Assembly (NCBI RefSeq): GCF_033958435.1
Contig: NC_134145.1
Location: 40,885,501 to 40,949,500 of the forward strand
Length of the DNA: 64,000 nucleotides
Source: Carettochelys insculpta
Taxonomy: Eukaryota; Chordata; Testudines; Carettochelyidae
Direction of reading: 5' to 3'
Below are positions 1 to 9,308 of this stretch, in pieces; position 1 is the first letter of the stretch; each line of letters begins with the position of its first letter. The position numbers were made by a program, and so were the translations under genes. The notes below the pieces were generated by a model. That model searched no databases, was not told the DNA's origin, and saw only the letters and a list, made by a program, of their open reading frames with translations.

Positions 1-588
1 CAGCTGTACTCCTTTGGATCTGACAGAATAACAACACCAGCTGACTAACAGCTGGTACATAGCAGACCTGCTGATAAGCCTGGCTTCCAGAGTGGATCAT
101 TGGCTGTGCAGTGCCCACCAGCCATGCTGGAACAATTTCTCTAGTGGGTGTGCTGAGTGCCATTAAATCAAACTGTAAACCCTATACAGAATGGAAACCT
201 CTTCAAGCCTGAGGTTCTGCAGCAGCTTCAGTACCTCTAGTTCCAGCACCGGTCATGCCTGCCATGTTTGCAGCCGGCTTCACCCTGTTCCTGGCTCTAG
301 CCTTGTTTATAATTCTGCTTCTGCTTGCTCCAGACTCTGCTCCCTACTGTCTTTCATTCTTGGCTCTGCCTCAGACTTACAAGTCTGGTTTACCCTCTGA
401 CTCTGGCATTTGGTTTTGATCTCTCCAGTACTAAACTGTTTGGTTTATTCCTGGACCGTGCCCTCTGGACCCAGCTCTAACAGGTAGTCTGAAATTTCAT
501 TTTAACCACTAGAAGCGATTATCTATAGCCCGATCATTTACAGGGAGTTAAAATCTCCTGTCCCTTTCTCTCACTTCCTGCATTCTCC
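1..588. other. Intergenic left flank, no gene recognised
   Basis: This stretch is pyrimidine-rich single-copy-looking DNA without a convincing reading frame. It ends at the TCC (586-588) that is repeated at 6841-6843 on the far side of the first Harbinger element, so the flank is the pre-insertion locus. Confidence 0.6.
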
Positions 589-917
589 AGCTACGTCGAC
601 ACGTGAACGCTACATCGAAATAGCTTATTTCGATGAATAGCGTCTACACATCCTCCAGGGCTGGTGCATTCGACGTTCAACATCGACATTGGGCAGCACC
701 ACATCGAAATAGGCACTGCGAGGGAACGTCTACACACCAAAGTAGCACACATCAAAATAAGGGTGCGAGGAACAGCTGCAGACAGGGTCACAGGGCGGAC
801 TAGCGCTTCCAGGGCAACAGCTAGCCGCTCCCTTAAAGGGCCCCTCCCAGACACATGCAGCCTGCACAGCACGCAGTCTGCAGAGCCATAGGCACGCACA
901 CCTCGGGCGACGCAGTC

Positions 918-2283
918 ATGGACCCCCAGGAGCGGCAGCAGCAGCGGCAGCAGCAGCAACCAGAGGTCCACCCAGCCACCCCTGTAGGAGCAGTGCTTGC
1001 CCTGCTCCATGCCATGCAGCAGGCAGCTGAGCACATCCTTGCCACAGAGGAGGAGCTGCCCGCAGGGGAGGAGGACTCAACCCCCAACCCTGCAGCACCC
1101 CCGCCCCCGCCTCATATGCCGCTGGCTGTGGAGCTACCCCACGAGCACCGACTGGTGGGAGCAGCTGGTGCTCGGAGAGTGGGACAATGACCGCTGGCTC
1201 CAGAACTTTCGGATGAGCCGGCAGACATTTCTGGAGCTCTGCCAGTGGCTCACCCCCTCACTGAGGCATCAGGACACCGCCATGTGGCGTGCCCTCACTG
1301 TGGAGAAACGGGTTGGCATCGCTGTCTGGAAGCTGGCCACTCCAGACAGCTACCGATCCATGGGCCAGCAGTTTGGCATCGGCAAGGCCACCATCGGGGC
1401 TATCCTCATGGAGATAAGAGGACCCACGGTGGGAGGGGGAGGCAGCCCTGGCAGGGGAGGGCCACACACACCCTGCACACCCCTCACTGGTGCTAACCCA
1501 TGTGCTTCCCCTGCAGGTCGTCTGGGTCATCAACGCCCTGCTCCTCCACAGGCTCGTGAGGCTTGGGGACCCGGATGCCTCCATCGCGGGGTTTGCCACC
1601 CTGGGCTTCCCCAATTGCTTCGGGGCTGTGGATGGGACCCACATCCCCATCTGTGCCCCAGAGCACAGTGGAGGACGCTACCTAAACAGGAAGGGCTACC
1701 ATTCTGTGGTCCTCCAGGCCTTGGTGGACAGCCGGGGCCGTTTCTTGGACATTTATGTGGGCTGGCCTGGCAGTACCCACGACGCCCGGGTATTCCAGAA
1801 CTCAGGCCTGTGCCGCCGGCTGGAGGCAGGGACCTACATCTCCCAGCAGGAGATCCCTGTGGGGGACACCACCATGCCCCTCTGCATCATCACAGATGCA
1901 GCATACCCCCTCCAGACCTGGCTTATGCACCCGTACACGGGCCACCTGTCAGCCAGCCCCACGTGCCAGGAGCGCTTCAACATGCACCTGAACCACTTGC
2001 GCCAGGTGGTGGAGCACACATTTGGTCACCTTAAGGGGCACTGGAGGTGTCTCCTCACCCACCTTGATGCAGGCCCCTCCAACATCCCCCAGATTCTGGG
2101 CACGTGCAGCACCCTCCACAACCTCGTCAAGAGCAAGGGGGGGAGGCCTTCTTTCAGGTCTGGGCTGTGGAGGCTGGCAGGGCCGATGTGCAGCCACCCG
2201 CTGCCCCCAGTCGCCAGGTGGACCCCGAGGGGATCCAGGTCCGGGAGGCCCTGCGGGCCCAGTTCGACGAGGCCACGGGGTGA
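918..2283 (+). pseudogene. Harbinger DDE transposase (HARBI1/DDE_Tnp_4 type), broken copy
   Basis: Exon 1 is 918-1413, the intron 1414-1516, and exon 2 1517-2283. The start is the ATG of a MDPQ-type, Gln-rich N-terminus shared with both sister copies. Exon 1 carries the HTH-like region (MSRQTFLELCQWLTP ... VGQQFGIGKATIG equivalents). Exon 2 carries AVDGTHIPI, GSTHDARVF and RQVVEHTFGHLKG, which are the DDE-domain blocks. Three lesions are visible against the copy at 33239-34632: a frameshift near 1105 in the proline-rich stretch, a splice donor changed from GT to AT at 1414-1415, and two extra G in a G-run near 2138-2144 that shift the C-terminus. A poly(A) signal AATAAA follows at about 2388. 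The enzyme would cut and join transposon ends in the nucleus; this copy should be inactive. Confidence 0.9.
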
Positions 2284-2513
2284 CTGCTGGCAGACCCCCC
2301 ACTGCACCCCCCATCCTCCACAACACTCTCTGCCCCTACGCCCACACCACAGAGCACCCAAGAGCACAACGCCCCCACTTTTCTTGTAAATAAAAGCAGA
2401 CATTTGTTCGTCAAATCAAATATCTGTCGAACTCTTATTATTATTATCATGACTAACTATTTACAGGCAAAATCAAAATTATATATATGTATTATAAATA
2501 AGATAAGATGAAA

Positions 2514-4698
2514 TGTATACTTAAATGTATACCCCAAATAAAAAACACAATAAGAGAGCTAACAAAGAACCACCATGGCTAAACGGCCATGTTAAAAAGG
2601 CAGTGAGAGAGAAAAGGGCAGCTTTTAAAAAGTGGAAGTCAAATCCTAGTGAGGAAAATAGAAAGGAACATAAACACTCCCAAATTAAGTGTCATAAAGT
2701 AATAAGAAAAGCCAAAAAAGATTTTGAGGAACAGCTAGCCAAAAATTCAAAAAACGATAGTAAAATGTTTTTTAAATACATTAGAAGCAGGAAGCCTGCT
2801 AAAAAAGCAGTGGGGCCCTTGGACGATAAAGATATAAAAGGAGCGATCAAGGAAGACAGTGCCATTGCGGAGCGATTAAATGATTTCTTTGCTTCAGTCT
2901 TCACGGCTGAGGATCTTACAGAGGTTCCTAAATCTGAGCCAGCCTTTTTAGGTGACAAATCTGAGGAACTCACTCAGATTTAAGTGACATTAGAGGAGGT
3001 TTTGGAGTTAATTGATAAGCTGAATAGTAACAAGTCTCCAGGACCAGACGGCATTCACCCAAGGGTTCTGAAAGAACTCAAATGTGAAATTGCGGAGTTA
3101 TTAACAGTGGTTTGTAACCTATCCTTTAAATCCACTTTGGTACCAAATGACTGGAAGACGGCCAATATAACGCCAATATTTAAAAAAGGCTCTAGAGGAG
3201 ACCCTGGCAATTATAGACCGATAAGTTTAACATCAGTACCAGGCAAATTAGTAGAAACACTAGTAAAGAATAAAATTGCAAGGCACGTAGAAGAGCACGA
3301 ATTGTTGGGCAAAGGTCAGCATGGTTTCTGCAGAGGGAAGTCGTGTCTAACTAATCTATTAGAATTCTTTGAAGGGGTTAATAAACATGCGGACAAGGGG
3401 CACCCAGTGGACATAATATACCTAGATTTCCAGAAAGCCTTTGACATGGTCCCACACCAAAGGCTTTTATGTAAATTAGGTGGTCATGGGATAGAAGGAA
3501 AGATCCTTTCATGGATCGGGAATTGGTTAAAAGACAGAAAACAAAGGGTGGGAATAAATGGTAAATTTTCACAATGGAGGAGGGTAACTAGTGGTGTTCC
3601 CCAGGGGTCAGTCCTGGGACCGATCCTGTTCAACTTGTTCATCAATGATCTAGAAAATGAGGTAAGCAGTGAGGTGGCAAAGTTTGCAGATGACACCAAG
3701 TTGTTCAGGACAGTCAAAACCAAAACAGATTGTGAAGAACTACAAAAAGATCTCAGCAAACTGAATGATTGGGCAGCAAAATGGCAAATGAAATTTAATG
3801 TGGGTAAGTGTAAGGTAATGCATGTTGGAAAAAATAACCCAAATTACACGTACTACATGATGGGGTCAAATTTAGCTACAACAGATCAGGAAAGGGATCT
3901 TGGAGTTATAGTGGATAGGTCTCTGAAGACATCCACGCAGTGTGCAGTGGCAGTTAGTAAAGCAAATAGGATGTTAGGAATTATTAAAAAAGGGATCGAT
4001 AATAAGACAAAAGATATCATACTTCCCCTATGTAAAACTATGGTACGCCCACATCTTGAGTACTGCGTGCGGATGTGGTCTCCTCACCTCAAAAAAGATA
4101 TATTGGCATTAGAAAAGGTTCAGAAAAGGGAGACTAAGATGATTAGGGCTTTGGAACGGGTCCCATATGGGGAGAGGCTAGAGAGACTGGGACTTTTCAG
4201 TTTGGAAAAGAGGCGATTGAGGGGCGATATGATAGAGGTATATAAAATCATGAATGGTGTGGAGAAAGTGAATATAGAAAAATTATTTACCTTTTCCCAT
4301 AATACAAGAACTAGGGGACACCAAATGAAATTGATGGGTAGTAGGTTCAAAACTAATAAAAGGAAATTTTTCTTCACACAGCGCAGTCAACCTGTGGAAC
4401 TCCTTGCCCGAGGAGGCTGTGAAGGCCAGGACTCTATTAGGGTTTAAAAAAGAGCTTGATAAATTTTTGCAGGTTAGGTCCATAAATGGCTATTAGCCAG
4501 GGATAAAGTATGGTGCCCTAGCCTTCATAACAAGGGCAGGAGATGGATGGCAGGAGATAAATCACTTGATCATTGTCTTCTGTTCTCCTTCTCTGGGGCA
4601 CCTGGCATTGGCCACCGTCGGCAGATGGGATGCTGGGCTGGATGGACCTTTGGTCTGACCCAGTATGGCCATTCTTATGTTCTTATGTTCTTATGAAA
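2514..4698 (+). mobile_element. CR1 LINE, 5'-truncated, nested in Harbinger H1
   Basis: The insert separates two Harbinger segments that are continuous in the sister copy (GATGAAA|GGGGAAG at 34859-34870). Its 3' end is the CR1-typical untranslated tail with GGTCTGACCCAGTATGGCC and two to three TTCTTATG octamers (4671-4695) and no poly(A). ATGAAA occurs at both junctions (2508-2513, 4693-4698), either a short target duplication or microhomology with the octamer. The 5' end lies in the endonuclease-RT linker. About 2.2 kb of a roughly 4-5 kb CR1 remains. Confidence 0.95.
2525..4496 (+). pseudogene. CR1 ORF2 fragment: reverse transcriptase, interrupted
   Basis: The reading frame covers the linker before RT, the whole RT domain and the C-terminal domain. 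Visible RT blocks are [65 protein letters not shown] and the catalytic FADDTKLF. One in-frame TAA at 2981-2983 splits the frame, and a 1-bp shift near 4383 moves the final 40 codons ([12 protein letters not shown] ... SINGY, stop 4494-4496) into another frame. The comparison is with the second CR1 at 41008-41886, which reads through this region. In an active element the enzyme copies its own 3' end at a nicked target (target-primed reverse transcription). The N-terminal APE endonuclease is absent because the element is truncated. Confidence 0.93.
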
Positions 4699-4997
4699 GG
4701 GGAAGACAAGGAAGGGGAGAACTATGTACATGGGGGGCAGGGATCAGCATAACAACATAACAACAGGGGTCTAATAGAAACTATTTACAAAAGAAGATTA
4801 AACTCAAGGGGATATATACAAACGGGGCGGAGCCACGTCCTGGGCCCCACACCCCCTAATGTCCAGCGCTGGTGATGGGCGGCCATGACCCACGCCTCAG
4901 CCTCAGACCTGGCCAGGGCTGGCTGGGGGCCGGGCTGACCAGGAGATAAGGCCAGTGGGTGTCAGCAGGCCCCAGGTCCCCCTCGGCGGAAGGGCCC

Positions 4998-6407
4998 TCA
5001 GTGGCGGGTGGCGGTGCGATGGCGGATGGAGCAGTGGGTGGAGCAGGCAGGGCAGGCAGAGCGGAGGCTGGCGAGGCACGGGGGGGCCAGGTAGTCCACG
5101 ATACGGTCGTATGTCCTCATAAAGGCCCCCCATGCCTCCTGGCGCCACGCCAGCGCCCGCTCCTGGAGTTGCAGGCACTGCTCCTCCACCCGCAGGTGCT
5201 GCTCGGAGACCTTCAGCTGCCAACGGTGGATCTCCAGCAGCTGGGGGTCTGTCGCCATCCAGGAGTGGGGCTGGCTCCGCTGTCGTCCCCGCCGTGGGGC
5301 CGGTCGGTGCTCCGCCAAGGGGCTGGCCTGGAGTGATGGCCCCAGTGGGCTGTCCGGGACCACTGACACCTCGCCAGCGCTCTCCGGTCCTTGCGATGGT
5401 GCAGCTGCGGAACACAGGGGAGGATGAAGAGTGGAGACAGCCATTAGTGTGGGCCCCGAGCCATGGCCCTTGTCCCCCCACCCCTCTGCTGCAGGTTCCC
5501 CATCCCCGTCCCTGGGAGATGCTGCTGCTGATGATGATGATGGGTGTCCCACCCCCTCCCCCCGGAGGACCCTAGGTTCCGCTCCCCCCATTCCCAGGGA
5601 TGGGGAATGGTACTGTCCTGCTGGGGGGGCAGGGGCTGATGCACTCCTGTGAGGGACATGCCACTGCTGTCCTTGGGGCCATGGTCATCTGGGCATGTGG
5701 AGGGCCCTGGTCATGTCCATTACCCCCACCCCTCAACCCCGGGGGTGTGCACCGGGGGGGTACATACCTGATGGTCCACTCCCACTGTCGGGGGACACCC
5801 GGTGGGCGGACGCCCTGCTGGAGATCCGGGACGGGATGTCGATCCGGAGCCCTGCGTCGCTGGAGGAGGACTCCCCCTCCCCGTCCTCCTCCTCCGGTGC
5901 CCCAGGGGTGGGCTCCTGGGTGGGCCCCCCGGGGTGTGGGGCTTGCCTCCGGGGCGGACTTTGCCTCTGGGGCCTGCTGGGGATCCTCAGCTGAGGTATC
6001 AAGAGTGGCTGGAGGGGAGGAGGTGTGCCAGGAGCCCAGGATGGTCCTGAGTAAAAGGGGCAAGTGACGGGGGCGGCCCCAGATCGGCTGGCCGCATCCC
6101 GGGCCCGTGTGTAACCCTGACGCAGCTCCTTCACTTTACTCCGGACATGATCCGGAGTGTAGGCAGGGTGACCCCAGGCGGCCAGACCCTCGGCCAGCCA
6201 AGCGAACACATCCGCGTTCCGCCTCTTGCTCCCCATTACCTGGAGCACCTCCTCCTCTCTCCAGAGCCCCAGCAGGTCCCGAAGCTCGGCCTCCGTCCAG
6301 GAGGGGCCCCGCTGCCGCTTCCCGGCCTGGCTGCCAGCCTGCGAGTCCTGGCTCCCCTTGGGGGGTGTGCCCTGGAGGCGCTTAGGGGGCTGGGGGTCAG
6401 CCATCAC
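4998..6407 (-). pseudogene. Harbinger SANT/Myb-trihelix partner protein, broken copy
   Basis: Read on the minus strand, exon 1 is 6407-5768, the intron 5767-5407 (GT...CAG), and exon 2 5406-4998. Joining gives an in-frame SGPS|AAPSQGPESAGEV junction. Exon 1 starts MADPQPPKR and carries the trihelix block (GPSWTEAELRDLLGLW, SKRRNADVFAWLAEGL, DHVRSKVKELRQGY, TCPFY) with a Ser/Glu-rich tail. Exon 2 carries a helical, Gln/Glu/Arg-rich segment (QLLEIHRWQLKVSEQHLR onward). A 7-bp deletion just after TCPFY shifts the frame and is shared with the copy at 11978-13527. Known partners of this type bind transposon DNA and help bring the transposase into the nucleus; that role is inferred here. The gene runs towards the transposase. 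Confidence 0.88.
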
Positions 6408-6840
6408 AGCGCTGGGGTGTTGTTGTGGCTACAGAGGAGCGTGCAGGCTGTCCGTGTGGCTGGGCTGCCACCTGCACGCTGTCTCAGCTTCCTGCACAGG
6501 AAGGCAGGGAGCGGGGAGCTTTAAGGGGCTGCTGCACATGGCCACCATCGAGCTCAGGGGCTTGAGAGAGCGTCTCTCAACCCCTCAGCTGATGGCTGCT
6601 ATGGCGGACCCCGCTATTTTGATGTTGTGGGACGTGCAATGACTACACGTTCCCTACTTTGACGTTGAACGTCGAAGTAGGGCGCTATTCCCATCACCTG
6701 ATGGGGGTAGCGACTTCGACATCTCGCCGCCTTTCGTCGATGTCAACTTCGAAATAGCGCCCAACATGTGTAGCTGTGGTGGGCGCTATTTTGAAGTTGG
6801 CGCCGCTACTTCGAAGTAGCCGGCACGTGTAAACGCGACC

Positions 6841-6901
6841 TCCTTTTTGTTTCAGTTCTCTTTTATGTGCTGGGTTTTCTTTTGAGCTGGGAGGAGTTCA
6901 T
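6841..6901. other. Short spacer between two Harbinger insertions
   Basis: Only 61 bp of flank separates the right end of H1 from the next insertion. It begins with the TCC duplication of H1 and ends with the CAT duplication of the following MITE. Confidence 0.7.
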
Positions 6902-7572
6902 GGCTACGTCTACACGTGCACCCAACTTCGAAATAGCTTATTTCGATGTTGCGACATCGAAATAGGCTATTTCGATGAATAACGTCTACACGTCCTCCAG
7001 GGCTGGCAACGTCGATGTTCAACTTCGACGTTGCTCAGCCCAACATCGAAATAGGCACAGCGAGGGAACGTCTACACGGCAAAGTAGCACACATCGAAAT
7101 AAGGGAGCCAGGCACAGCTGCAGACAGGGTCACGGGGCGGACTCAACAGCAAGTCGCTCCCTTAAAGGGCCCCTCCCAGACACACTTTCATTAAACAGTG
7201 CAAGATACACAGAGCCAACAACTAGTTGCAGACCCTGTATATGCAGCACGGACCCCCAGCTGCAGCAGCAGCAGCCAGAAGCCCTGGGCTAAGGGCTGCT
7301 GCCCACGGTGACCACAGAGCCCCGCAAGGGCTGGAGAGAGAGTATCTCTCAACCCCCCAGCTGAAGGCCGCCATGGAGGACCCCGCTATTTCGATGTTGC
7401 GGGACGCGGATCGTCTACACGTCCCTACTTCGATGTTGAACGTCGAAGTAGGGCGCTATTCCCATCCCCTCATGGGGTTAGCGACTTCGACGTGTAGACG
7501 TGTAGACGTGACGGGCGCTATTTCGAAGTTACTGCCGCTACTTCGAAGTAGCGTGCACGTGTAGACGCAGCT
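6902..7572 (+). mobile_element. Harbinger internal-deletion MITE (M1)
   Basis: The element starts GGCTACGTCTACACGTGC and ends GCACGTGTAGACGCAGCT, flanked by CAT at 6899-6901 and 7573-7575. The left part matches the transposase-side end down to the CAG-rich start of exon 1. The right part matches the region upstream of the SANT gene, so both genes have been deleted. It is almost identical to the 710-bp copy at 22448-23157 but lacks 39 bp near 7490. Short reading frames inside are relics of the deleted genes and are not counted as genes. Confidence 0.93.
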
Positions 7573-8184
7573 CATGTGTGCATGTAAGGGACAAAGAGAG
7601 TGAATGTGATGTGAACAAAGTATGAGAAGTAATATAGTCTCCCTTTTTATCAGCTTCAGCTTTCTTTCTTCCTCTCCTAGAAAAAGGACAAATAGGCAAA
7701 TACCTACATCTGAATAAAAGTACTGTGCCTCTTTGCCTGGCTGCTCAGAGTTCGAAAGGCCAGATTAGGCTAACCTTTCTGTTGGCACAGGTGAAGCGGG
7801 TTAGCAAATGAGGGAAGACAAGCTACAAGAAAAAGTATTTAAAAAAATTCCACCAAACAGGGCTGTTCTGAATAGCTGTAGGTCTGAGGTAGCTTAATCG
7901 TGTGACGGATTAAAACCCTCGTGTTGTATACAGTGGTCCCTCTATTTTTTAACATCCATTCGTCAAATAAATTTTATGTGCACCCAGGCACGTGCAGAAG
8001 TGCATCACCAACAGAAACATGCTGCTGGCTGTGGGCACTCTGCTGACCAGCTGAGCAGCACCTGAATCTCGCCAGCATGGCCACCCAGAGACTCCGTTTA
8101 CAGGGATTGCTGGTTGTAAATGGCGTCTGGGTGTATTTGGGTTTCTTTGGTTTTACTGTATGATAGTGGAGGGTTAATGACATT
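7573..8184. other. Spacer with a possible pogo/Tigger-like remnant
   Basis: Intergenic DNA follows M1. At 7931-8158 there is a segment starting CAGTGGTCCC and ending TTACTG with TA on both sides (7929-7930, 8159-8160), which is the pattern of a pogo/Tigger MITE. The termini match each other only weakly, so this is tentative. No gene is seen. Confidence 0.4.
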
Positions 8185-9308
8185 GGCTACGTCTACACCA
8201 GCACCCCCCTTTCGAAAGGGGAATGTTAACTAAACACATGGGGATGTGCTAATGAGGCACTGCAATGAGTATGTACACCTGTGGAGTAGGTGTGCGCCCC
8301 TCCCTGGACGTACCTGAGGGTCCCTTAGCGACATCCGGAGATGTCTGGCCCTTGGTCACCCGGCTGGAGGAGCAGGAGGAGATAGCAATGGTCAGCTCCC
8401 ACTCCTTGCTCGACCAGTCCATGGTCCCATCATCCTCCTGGGTCCCCGATCCAGGCTGCTCCTCCTCCTCCTCCGGCTGCAGCTCCTCCCTGGAGGTGTC
8501 CAGGAAAGCCATGGGGGGGTGAACTCTCCTGGGGCCCCAGGATGCTCCAGAGTTCCCTGCAGAAGGGGCATGTTGCTGGTCCTGGCCCGGAGCATCCAGC
8601 CTGGTCCCTGGCCCAAGCATATCCCTGGTGCAGCTCTTTTACTTTGTAGCGTACCTGCTCCGTGGTACACTCCGGGTGGCCCCTGGGATGGAGGCCCATT
8701 GCCAGGAAGCCAAAGGTTGCAGCATTGCACCGTTTCACTCCCATGTGGAGCAGCATCTCCTCGTCCTGCCAGAGGCTGAGGAGGTCCCGCAGCTCCCGCT
8801 CTGTCCAGGAGGGACCCCTTTTTTTCTCCCCCTGGGAGCCTTGCAGGGGCTTGGAGGGGGGGCCGTGGGGTTCACAGGGGGGGCTGGCTGCTGGCCATGA
8901 GGATGCTGGAGCGTCAGGCTGGAGCGCGTGTGCAGGCTGCTCCTAGCATGCTCTCAGCTTCCTGCCACGGGTTTCCTGAATGTGGGCGGCTTTCAGGCAG
9001 CCGAACGCAAGGACCATAGTGCCCCGCTTCTGCTGGCTGGAGCGGCCTCGCACTCCAGCTGATCGGCGCCATGGCGGACCCGTATTTCGAAAGAGCGGAC
9101 TGTGGAGCATCTACACATGTACTCTTTCGATTTATTGTTTCAAAAGGGAGAGATCTTCCTGATACGGGATCGGGGTTTGGATTTCGAAGTCTGCGCCCAG
9201 TTCTTTCAATTTTCTTTCGAAAGACGGGTTTACATGTGTGGACACTCCTCTCGCTCTTTTGATAAAAGGCCATTTATTTTGAAGTTTTTTGCACGTGTAG
9301 ACACAGCT
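8185..9308 (+). mobile_element. Deleted Harbinger relative (H2) holding only SANT-gene debris
   Basis: The left end is GGCTACGTCTACACCAGC followed by TTTCGAAAGG-type subterminal DNA. The right end is TTGCACGTGTAGACACAGCT. The interior is a minus-strand SANT pseudogene, and no transposase is left. Flanks (ATT on the left, AGA or TAG on the right) do not give a clear 3-bp duplication. It is more divergent from H1/H3/H4 than they are from each other, so it represents another, older subfamily. Confidence 0.75.
8265..8899 (-). pseudogene. SANT/trihelix partner remnant of H2
   Basis: Starting from MASSQPP near 8899 there is an immediate stop and then frameshifted pieces. These include CNAATFGFLAMGLHPRGHPE, TTEQVRYKVKELHQGYAWA and PATCPFCRELWSILGPQ, which align with the trihelix block of the H1/H3/H4 partner. 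A Glu-rich tail and a short acidic segment follow. The TCPF-RELW stretch keeps the seven bases that H1 and H4 lack. No function is expected. Confidence 0.7.

Larger units (their letters stand above)
589..6840 (+). mobile_element. PIF/Harbinger transposon copy H1, interrupted by a CR1 LINE
   Basis: The ends are degenerate forms of GGCTACGTCTACACGTGC (left AGCTACGTCGACACGTG; right ...GGCACGTGTAAACGCGACC). The element is flanked by a 3-bp duplication, TCC at 586-588 and 6841-6843. It holds a transposase pseudogene on the plus strand in the left half and a SANT/trihelix partner pseudogene on the minus strand in the right half, so the genes converge. Removing the nested CR1 (2514-4698) leaves about 4,067 bp, matching sister copies of 4,157 and 4,149 bp. 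Subterminal DNA is packed with TTCGAA/ATCGAAAT-type short palindromes. Assignment to PIF/Harbinger follows from the transposase family, the two-gene layout and the 3-bp target duplication. Confidence 0.93.

Noticed and set aside
191..400. Ser-rich 69-codon frame
   Set aside because: It is low-complexity TCT/TGC-rich sequence without context or homology I can recognise.
591..1190. Several overlapping long reading frames on both strands at the left end of H1
   Set aside because: They are frames created by GC-rich codons opposite or beside the transposase exon 1. Sister copies do not conserve them as proteins.
8182..8184. Target duplication for H2
   Set aside because: Left ATT and right AGA/TAG do not agree, so none is claimed.
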